From Lachnospiraceae bacterium (lineage in GTDB: Bacteria > Bacillota > Clostridia > Lachnospirales > Lachnospiraceae): a stretch of DNA of 64,000 nt. Below the pieces are notes generated by a model. The model worked only from the letters and a program-made list of their open reading frames with translations. It was not told the origin of the DNA and did not search any database. Positions 58,071 through 64,000 of this stretch are shown here, piece by piece (the stretch's first letter is position 1; each line of letters starts with the position of its first letter). The translations under genes and the position numbers were made by a program. Where the stretch lies: positions 1-64,000 of the forward strand of contig CAAGKF010000294.1 in NCBI GenBank assembly GCA_900770345.1, in the 5' to 3' direction.

Positions 58071-58568
58071 ATGGGACATGAGATCACCGGGATGGGAATA
58101 AAAGCAGGATTTCTGGTATTTTCAGCCGCGGCCGCATGGCAGGATCTGAGACAGCACAATGTCAATGCCGGCTTATTTACAGCGGCAGGAATTGGAAGTG
58201 TCCTTCTGCGTTTGTGGCAGATGATCATTTACCTGATGGAAAACGGGAATGGGGGTGCCTTAAAAAGCATATCAGCCATGGGCTTTGATGTCGCTCTGGG
58301 GATGGCAGTCGGAGGTTTTCTGCTTCTTCTGTCTCTGATAACAAAAGAAGCGGTGGGAGCGGGGGATGGCTGTTTTTTTCTCGTATCCGGTATTTATCTG
58401 GGCTTTTCGAAAAATCTGCTGCTTTTAGGCGGCGGGCTTCTTCTATGTCTTCCTGTAAGTCTGTCTCTTTTTCTCGTTGGCATGAGAAAGGGTGTCAATG
58501 TCAGAAATATCTGTTTTCCGTTTCTGCCTTTTGTATTTCCTGTGGGAATCGGGGTGATAATGCTGTGA
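58071..58568 (+). CDS. Second prepilin peptidase of the Tad locus
   Basis: A 165-residue A24-type membrane peptidase with catalytic Asp motifs AAWQDLRQHNVN and EAVGAGDGCFFL, and four to five helices. It is distinct in sequence from the first peptidase at the start of the operon. It follows a 118-base gap in which I see no gene. Its stop overlaps the next start. Confidence 0.87.
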   Translation: MGHEITGMGIKAGFLVFSAAAAWQDLRQHNVNAGLFTAAGIGSVLLRLWQMIIYLMENGNGGALKSISAMGFDVALGMAVGGFLLLLSLITKEAVGAGDGCFFLVSGIYLGFSKNLLLLGGGLLLCLPVSLSLFLVGMRKGVNVRNICFPFLPFVFPVGIGVIML

Positions 58569-58963
58569 AAAAAGAAAAACAAAGATTAAGGGGCAGTTTT
58601 ACTCTGGAGGCAGCAGGGGTCATGACAGTGGTATTGTTTTCGATTGCCGTTATGATCGGAGAGGCCGGCAGGCTCCATGATGAAACTGCCGGGGCAATGA
58701 TTCTTCACGAAGGAGTGGAAAAGTGCAGGCACGAGAAGGGAATTTCATCGGAGGAACTGGAGGGTATCTGTGCGGAATGGCTGCGGCTGAGATTTTCTTT
58801 TTCTTCTTTTGAAATCGATCTGAGGGAAAGGGAACAAAAGGTGACAGGTGAAGGGACCGGAGGAGAATGGAGTTATGAGATTCAGATGACAAAATTTCGT
58901 CCGGAAACCTTTATGAGAAAAATCACACTGTTGGAAGGGCTGGTGGATGAGGATGAAAATTAG
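58565..58963 (+). CDS. TadE-like pseudopilin
   Basis: A 132-residue protein. The class III leader is RGSFTLEAAGVMTVVLFSIA, with cleavage after Gly placing Glu at +5. The C-terminal part is helical and ends in a short beta region. The GTG start at 58565 overlaps the preceding stop; an earlier in-frame start is rejected because it would place ~40 unrelated residues before the leader. It is a minor pseudopilin. Confidence 0.78.
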   Translation: MKKEKQRLRGSFTLEAAGVMTVVLFSIAVMIGEAGRLHDETAGAMILHEGVEKCRHEKGISSEELEGICAEWLRLRFSFSSFEIDLREREQKVTGEGTGGEWSYEIQMTKFRPETFMRKITLLEGLVDEDEN

Positions 58964-60509
58964 CTATATCCGTGAGATGAAACGGAATTATCTGATGGCT
59001 GAGACAGAGGGCGGCCGGACGGCTGAGTATGAAGCCAGGATGCTGTGCGCAAATCCGATACAGGGACTTCTGAATATGAAAGTAAAATATAAAGACGGCC
59101 AGGCGGTTTACTGCTATGACATCACTTCACGTCAGCCTCTTGACCGGCTTCTGGAAACCCGCCCGATCACCAGAGATGAGATCCGCAGCTTTTTGATCCA
59201 GATGCAGGAGATACTAAACCAGATGGACAGCTATCTTCTGGGGGATGGAGGCCTGCTCTTAGAGCCTCAGTATATGTATATCGAGCCGGAACTGTTTCAG
59301 CTGGGATTGTGTTTTCTTCCCGGGAGGAACGGAAACTTTCCGGAGGCTATGAGCAGCTTTCTCCAGTATCTTTTGAAGCAGGTAGATCACCGGAACCGGG
59401 AAAGTGTGGTTCTGGCCTATGGTCTTTATCAGGAGAGCCTGAAGGAAAATTACGGGATGGATAATCTGATGTCTCTTCTTGCGGAAGAGGATGGCAGACT
59501 GCAGAGGGATACATTTTCAGAGGAAAAAAGGAAGGAGGAGAGAACAACTGACCGGATTGATTCAGAAGAATGTAAGAATGGTGTCCGGATACAGGACAGA
59601 GGGGAGAAAAGAAAATGGGAAGAAGAGCGAGTACGCGGCGGGGAGACAGGATATGCGGCGGAAATAAACGGCAGTGAGGAGAGAAGATGGGGGGATACAG
59701 AGAACAGCGGAGACTGTGAAGAGTGGTATATCAGAAGGTCCGGGAATGAGAAGCAGCTTGGGAGGCTTCGGAAGCAGATCGGAGCCTGGCTTATGTCTGC
59801 CGTATTCGTGCCGGGAGCAGTCTGGCTGCTGAGAGGGGAAGACTTCCTTTTTCAGTGGAAATATTATCTTGCGGCGGGGGAAGGACTTCTGTTGGGGATT
59901 GTGATATTGATTAATCTTATTCCTGCGGCAGGAAAAAAGCTGTTTTCGGGGAAAGAGAAAAAAATCTTTGGAAAAGGCGGAGGGAAAGCAGGGGATAAAA
60001 CAGAACACAGGACAGGGAATCGGGCGGAAAATAAAACAGAGGATTTTTTTTCGCCGGAGATGAAGGATATTCCGCATTGGCAGGAGGACATTACATTATC
60101 GCACAGTTTGAGAAAGACCGTTTCTCAGCAGAATGCTTTTCAGGCTTCTGGCTTTCAGGAATCGGCTTTTCAGGCATCTTCTTTCCAGACGGCTCTTTTA
60201 AACGACGGATCCAGATCGGAATTTCATCGGCTTGTCAGCATAAAACCGGAGCTGGAGGACATTGCGGTTTTATATTATCCCTTTGTGATCGGCAAACATC
60301 AGGGGCTGGCGGACTACATTTTAGACAGGGATACGGTCAGCCGTTTCCATCTGCGGATCGACAAGGAGGGAGAAAGGATTACGGTTACAGATCTGAATTC
60401 CACTAACGGGACACAGGTAGGAGGAAAGCTTCTGGATGCCAATGAGACAGCGGAAATCCGGCCCGGGGATGAGATATGGATAGCGGATGCGGGGTATATC
60501 TGGCGGTAA
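58947..60509 (+). CDS. DUF6382-FHA membrane protein
   Basis: A 520-residue protein. The N-terminal ~190 residues match the pattern of DUF6382, found in Firmicute Tad loci. A long charged linker leads to two membrane helices (about residues 275-330). A second linker contains FQASGFQESAFQASSFQT, a local repeat. The C-terminal FHA domain (about 430-520) shows VSRFHLRIDKEGE and DLNSTNGTQVGG, the phosphothreonine-binding signature. FHA proteins read phosphorylated partners, suggesting Ser/Thr kinase control of the pilus; no kinase gene is in the window. The ATG at 58953 is an alternative start. Confidence 0.82.
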   Translation: MRMKISYIREMKRNYLMAETEGGRTAEYEARMLCANPIQGLLNMKVKYKDGQAVYCYDITSRQPLDRLLETRPITRDEIRSFLIQMQEILNQMDSYLLGDGGLLLEPQYMYIEPELFQLGLCFLPGRNGNFPEAMSSFLQYLLKQVDHRNRESVVLAYGLYQESLKENYGMDNLMSLLAEEDGRLQRDTFSEEKRKEERTTDRIDSEECKNGVRIQDRGEKRKWEEERVRGGETGYAAEINGSEERRWGDTENSGDCEEWYIRRSGNEKQLGRLRKQIGAWLMSAVFVPGAVWLLRGEDFLFQWKYYLAAGEGLLLGIVILINLIPAAGKKLFSGKEKKIFGKGGGKAGDKTEHRTGNRAENKTEDFFSPEMKDIPHWQEDITLSHSLRKTVSQQNAFQASGFQESAFQASSFQTALLNDGSRSEFHRLVSIKPELEDIAVLYYPFVIGKHQGLADYILDRDTVSRFHLRIDKEGERITVTDLNSTNGTQVGGKLLDANETAEIRPGDEIWIADAGYIWR

Positions 60510-60639
60510 GATGGAATATGATATCCCTCATACAGGCAAAGCATTCATGGAAAAAACGGGACTGAAATAGAAAGCCCCGCGCAGCACAGGATACATGATA
60601 TACACTCCACGATCCGTAGGTTGAGACAAAGGACGGCAG

Positions 60640-60963
60640 ATGTGCCCGTTCTGCGGGAACGTGATCCTCAGTACCGGAAAAGCGGTGGTCAGCTGCTGCG
60701 GGATTCTTCTTCCGCCTCTGGAAGCGGAGGCTGCAGAGGGAGAACATACAATTCATGTGGAGCAGATAGAAGATGAATATTATGTGACTGTGGATCATTC
60801 CATGACAAGAGAACACTATTTGTCCTTTTTGGCAGCTGTTTCCGATAATGGCGTACAGCTTGTAAAGCTGTATCCGGAAGGAAATGCGGAGGCAAGGTTC
60901 AAAATAAACGGGGTGAGACGGATTTACGCGTACTGCAACCGGCATGGTTTTTTTGAACGGTGA
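60640..60963 (+). pseudogene. C-terminal domain of an XRE-type regulator, N-terminus missing
   Basis: A 107-residue frame beginning MCPFCGNVILSTGKAVVSCC, a zinc-ribbon, then a desulfoferrodoxin-like domain (EYYVTVDHSMTREHYLSFL). In relatives this is the C-terminal half of a helix-turn-helix regulator. No helix-turn-helix sequence is found upstream; a TGA precedes the ATG by five codons. AAGGAC sits just before the ATG, so a short stand-alone protein cannot be excluded, but a truncated relic is more likely. Confidence 0.55.
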
Positions 60964-61048
60964 GATAAATGCCCTGCTCGCCGGAGGCAGAATGGCACAC
61001 ATAAATTTTACGTAAACTATACTCATATCTGGCTTCGCTTTCAGGAAA

Positions 61049-61243
61049 ATGTATTTATACCGCAGGAGGGGAGATGAAACAGTGATCGTGGGTCATACCC
61101 CCACATTTAAATATGGAAAAAGCTACAGCGGTTATATGATCATAAAGCCGGATAAAATATTTCTGGACTGCGGTGCGGCCTATGGGCTTGGGCTTGGCTG
61201 TCTGGAGCTGGAAACCGGACGGGAATTCTATGTCCGAAGGTGA
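61049..61243 (+). pseudogene. Metallophosphoesterase C-terminal fragment
   Basis: A 64-residue frame containing VIVGHTPTFKYG and FLDCGAAYGLGLGCLELETG. This is the last part of a serine/threonine-type phosphatase (Calcineurin-like), including the GHTP motif. The N-terminal metal-binding motifs (GDxHG, GDxxDRG) are absent, so the product cannot be active. It is a relic next to the XRE fragment. Confidence 0.7.
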
Positions 61244-61312
61244 TCGTATCCGATCATTTTGAGAGGCTGCTTTGTTGTACAAAAAGAGGTACAAAATACC
61301 GGGCAGCTTGTT

Positions 61313-61341
61313 TTGACTTTCCTTCTTACCTGTGCTATACT
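61313..61341 (+). promoter_or_regulatory. Upstream nrdD promoter
   Basis: TTGACT (61313-61318) and TATACT (61336-61341) are spaced 17 bases apart. It would give a leader of about 225 bases holding the hairpin TTCCGC/GCGGAA and a longer pairing CGCACAA/TTGTGCG. Confidence 0.75.
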
Positions 61342-61475
61342 GAGTGGCAGTGCAGATAGCTTTCCGCTTCCCGGCGGAAGGACGGAAAATGTGTGAAAAG
61401 GTTTATACCGATAGTTTCATGAAGATGGTCCGCACAATGGGCGGGCTGTCTTTTTGTGCGCTGTGGATAAAAAGA

Positions 61476-61528
61476 CCACAATATATTGTGCCCCACACTC
61501 TTGACAGAAACAATATACAGTTTATAAT
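61476..61528 (+). promoter_or_regulatory. NrdR boxes and proximal nrdD promoter
   Basis: CACAATATATTGTG (61477-61490) is a perfect palindrome like the NrdR box. A second, imperfect box AAACAATATACAGTTT (61508-61523) is centred 32 bases downstream, the usual three-turn spacing of NrdR box pairs. TTGACA (61501-61506), a 16-base spacer and TATAAT (61523-61528) overlap the second box, so NrdR would block this promoter. Confidence 0.8.
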
Positions 61529-61574
61529 AGAAAATGTTCGAAGAGATATTCGGGATTTGGGACAGAAGGAAAGG

Positions 61575-63770
61575 ATGGAAGCAAAAGTGAAGATCATTAA
61601 GAGAAACAAAGCGGAAGTTGACTTTGATATTAATAAAATCGTTGCCGCAGTTACCAAGGCCAACAATGTGGTGGTTGACAGTGAAAAGCTGACGCCTCTG
61701 CAGATTCAGCGTATTGCAGATGCGGTTCAGAAGTCCTGCGAAAAGATGAGCCGTGCTCTTTCTGTGGAAGAAATTCAGGATCTGGTGGAAAATCAGATCA
61801 TGGCTCACGGAGCTTTTGAAGTAGCAAAGGATTATATAACTTACCGTTATACCAGAAGTCTGGTGAGGCAGTCCAATACCACAGATGACAGCATCCTCTC
61901 TCTGATCGAGTGTAATAATGAAGAGGTAAAGCAGGAAAATTCCAATAAGGATCCCAGCGTCAACAGTGTCCAGAGAGATTATATGGCGGGGGAAGTAAGC
62001 CGTGATATTACGGAGCGCATTCTTCTGCCGCGTGATATTGTAGATGCTCATAGGCAGGGAATCATTCATTTTCATGACTCTGATTATTATGCGCAGCATA
62101 TGCACAACTGTGATCTGGTAAATCTGGATGATATGCTGCAGAACGGGACCGTGATCTCCGGCACCAAGATTGAAAAGCCTCACAGCTTCTCCACTGCCTG
62201 CAATATTGCGACTCAGATCATTGCCCAGGTGGCTTCCAACCAGTACGGCGGTCAGTCCATTTCACTGACGCATCTGGCTCCTTTTGTTCAGGTTTCCCGG
62301 GAGAAGATCAAAACATCTGTACGCAGAGAGATGGAGCTTTTGGGAACAAGACCCTCTGAGGAGATTATCTCTCAGATTGTGGAGAGCAGGCTGAAGGAGG
62401 AGATCGAGCGCGGTGTTCAGACGATCCAGTATCAGGTGGTGACTCTTATGACCACCAACGGACAGGCTCCCTTTGTTACCGTATTTATGTATCTGAATGA
62501 AGCAAAGGATCCGCAGCTAAAAAAGGATCTGGCTCTTATTATTGAAGAAGTTTTAAAGCAGCGCTACTGCGGCGTAAAGAATGAAGCCGGAGTTTTCATC
62601 ACTCCCGCGTTTCCGAAGCTGATCTATGTGCTGGAGGAGGACAACATCACCGAGGATGCGCCTTACTGGTATCTGACCCGTCTGGCAGCCAAGTGTACTG
62701 CGAAGCGCATGGTGCCTGATTATATTTCCGAGAAGGTTATGCTGAAACTGAAGGTGGATAAAAACGGAAACGGAAACTGCTATACCTGTATGGGCTGCAG
62801 AAGCTTTCTTACTCCTTATGTGGATGAGGAAGGAAAGCCGAAGTATTACGGCAGATTCAATCAGGGCGTAGTGACGATCAATCTGGTAGATGCGGCATGT
62901 ACGGCCTGTGAGGAGCAGAAGGATGAGGAAAAGTTCTGGAAGGTGCTGGATGAGCGTCTGGAACTGTGCCATCGCGCGCTTAAGTGCAGGCATGAGCGTC
63001 TGGAAGGTACGCTTTCTGACGCGGCTCCCATTTTGTGGCAGTACGGTGCTCTGGCAAGACTGAAAAAGGGTGAGCCTATTACAAAGCTTCTTCATGGAGG
63101 CTATTCCACCATTTCTCTGGGCTATGCGGGACTCTGGGAGTGTGTCTATGAGGTTACGGGAAAGAAGCTTACGGAGCCTGAGGGAGAAGCCTTCGGACTG
63201 CGGGTAATGCAGGCTCTTAATGATGCCTGTGCAAAGTGGAAGGCAGAGGAGCATATCGATTATTCCATTTACGGTACTCCGCTGGAGTCTACAACCTACA
63301 AATTCGCAAAATGCCTTCAGAGACGTTTCGGAATTATTCCGGGCGTAACGGACAAAAATTATATTACCAACAGCTATCATGTTCATGTGACCGAACCGAT
63401 TGATGCCTTTGAAAAACTGGCTCTGGAATCCAAGTTTCAGGCTCTTTCACCGGGCGGAGCCATCAGCTATGTGGAAGTGCCCAATATGCAGAATAACCTG
63501 GAGGGTGTCCTTGCGGTTATGAAGTTTATCTATGACAATATCATGTATGCGGAGCTGAACACCAAGTCCGATTACTGTCAGGAGTGCGGTTATGACGGAG
63601 AGATCCGGATCGTGGAGGACGACGGAAAGCTGATCTGGAAATGCCCCAGCTGCGGCAATACGGACCAGAACAAGATGAATGTGGCCAGACGTACCTGCGG
63701 CTATATCGGAACTCAGTTCTGGAATCAGGGAAGAACTCAGGAAATAAAGGAACGGGTGCTGCATCTGTAG
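61575..63770 (+). CDS. nrdD: Anaerobic ribonucleoside-triphosphate reductase
   Basis: A 731-residue class III ribonucleotide reductase that makes dNTPs without oxygen. The N-terminal ATP-cone (IKRNKAEVDFDINKIVAAV) senses ATP/dATP. The C-terminus has a zinc site (CQECGYDGE and CPSCGN) and the glycyl radical region RRTCGYIGTQFWNQ, with the radical Gly in CGYIG. The ATG at 61575 is preferred; an in-frame frame to 61344 would run through the NrdR boxes, and a GTG 12 bases later is also possible. It is followed at 16 bases by its activase. Confidence 0.96.
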   Translation: MEAKVKIIKRNKAEVDFDINKIVAAVTKANNVVVDSEKLTPLQIQRIADAVQKSCEKMSRALSVEEIQDLVENQIMAHGAFEVAKDYITYRYTRSLVRQSNTTDDSILSLIECNNEEVKQENSNKDPSVNSVQRDYMAGEVSRDITERILLPRDIVDAHRQGIIHFHDSDYYAQHMHNCDLVNLDDMLQNGTVISGTKIEKPHSFSTACNIATQIIAQVASNQYGGQSISLTHLAPFVQVSREKIKTSVRREMELLGTRPSEEIISQIVESRLKEEIERGVQTIQYQVVTLMTTNGQAPFVTVFMYLNEAKDPQLKKDLALIIEEVLKQRYCGVKNEAGVFITPAFPKLIYVLEEDNITEDAPYWYLTRLAAKCTAKRMVPDYISEKVMLKLKVDKNGNGNCYTCMGCRSFLTPYVDEEGKPKYYGRFNQGVVTINLVDAACTACEEQKDEEKFWKVLDERLELCHRALKCRHERLEGTLSDAAPILWQYGALARLKKGEPITKLLHGGYSTISLGYAGLWECVYEVTGKKLTEPEGEAFGLRVMQALNDACAKWKAEEHIDYSIYGTPLESTTYKFAKCLQRRFGIIPGVTDKNYITNSYHVHVTEPIDAFEKLALESKFQALSPGGAISYVEVPNMQNNLEGVLAVMKFIYDNIMYAELNTKSDYCQECGYDGEIRIVEDDGKLIWKCPSCGNTDQNKMNVARRTCGYIGTQFWNQGRTQEIKERVLHL

Positions 63771-63786
63771 AAGTGAGGAGAAGATA

Positions 63787-64000
63787 TTGTATTACGGCGA
63801 AATTAAAAACTGCGATATTGCAAACGGGATCGGAGTGAGGGTCACGCTGTTTGTGTCAGGCTGTACGAATCACTGCAAAAACTGCTTCCAGCCTCAGACC
63901 TGGGATTTCTGTTATGGGCAGCCCTTTACAGGGGAGACGGAGGAGAAGCTTTTGAAGCTTCTGGAGCCTTCCTATATTTCGGGTCTCACTCTTTTGGGCG
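63787..64000 (+). CDS. nrdG: Anaerobic ribonucleotide reductase activase (partial)
   Basis: The first 71 codons of a radical SAM enzyme that generates the glycyl radical of NrdD. The iron-sulfur motif CxxxCxxC is seen in SGCTNHCKNCFQPQTW. The start is TTG at 63787 with GAGGAG 6 bases upstream. The gene continues beyond the window end. Confidence 0.93.
   Translation, partial: MYYGEIKNCDIANGIGVRVTLFVSGCTNHCKNCFQPQTWDFCYGQPFTGETEEKLLKLLEPSYISGLTLLG

Overview
The window looks like a chromosomal segment from an anaerobic, endospore-forming Firmicute, most likely a Lachnospiraceae member close to Blautia or Ruminococcus. This placement is inferred from gene content and order, with no database search. 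The supporting evidence is the Bacillus/Clostridium block mazG-hup-rqcP-yabP-yabQ-divIC-spoIIE-tilS-hpt-ftsH, a gdpP-rplI-dnaB block, a V/A-type ATPase, a class III (anaerobic) ribonucleotide reductase, a Tad/Flp pilus locus of clostridial type, and AGGAGG-type ribosome binding sites with frequent GTG/TTG starts.

Layout: 1-0.5 kb holds the 3' end of a 23S rRNA and a tRNA-Asn/Glu/Cys cluster with its own promoter and terminator. 0.7-7.5 kb holds an exonuclease, an orphan KdpDE-like two-component pair, a D,D-carboxypeptidase, a DUF1461 membrane protein, two duplicated tRNA-Lys genes, a 49-residue small protein and trmB. 7.7-17.4 kb holds a DUF4145-SH3 membrane protein and the nine-gene V-ATPase operon (G/H-like, C, I, K, F, E, A, B, D). 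17.5-25.1 kb is the mazG-to-ftsH block, which joins translation quality control, sporulation, division and tRNA/purine functions. 25.1-30.7 kb is a decayed accessory region: two repeat-rich surface lipoproteins, a signal-peptide relic, fragments of an IS3-type transposase and of UvrA, a broken GNAT gene, an intact GNAT gene and a truncated CDP-alcohol phosphatidyltransferase.

30.7-41.2 kb holds a GH13 amylase, tRNA-Leu and tRNA-Tyr, a barnase-type lipoprotein with its barstar, gdpP-rplI-dnaB, a MerR regulator and an NlpC/P60 wall hydrolase. 41.2-49.7 kb holds an 88-bp structured palindrome, a second two-component system, an APH-fold kinase, and a glgB/GH13/DUF2508/ArsR run on the minus strand. 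49.7-60.5 kb is the Tad pilus operon: two prepilin peptidases, TadZ, TadA, TadB, TadC, a Flp pilin, three pseudopilin-like proteins and a DUF6382-FHA protein. 60.5-61.3 kb holds two C-terminal gene fragments, and 61.3-64 kb holds nrdD-nrdG behind paired NrdR boxes.

No CRISPR array, prophage or complete transposon was found. The points most worth following up are an SpoIIE with no membrane domain behind a Spo0A-like promoter, a terminator hairpin that contains the yabP ribosome binding site, a Tad pseudopilin carrying two zinc-ribbon-like modules, a membrane-anchored barnase with barstar, and the structured palindrome at 41.2 kb.
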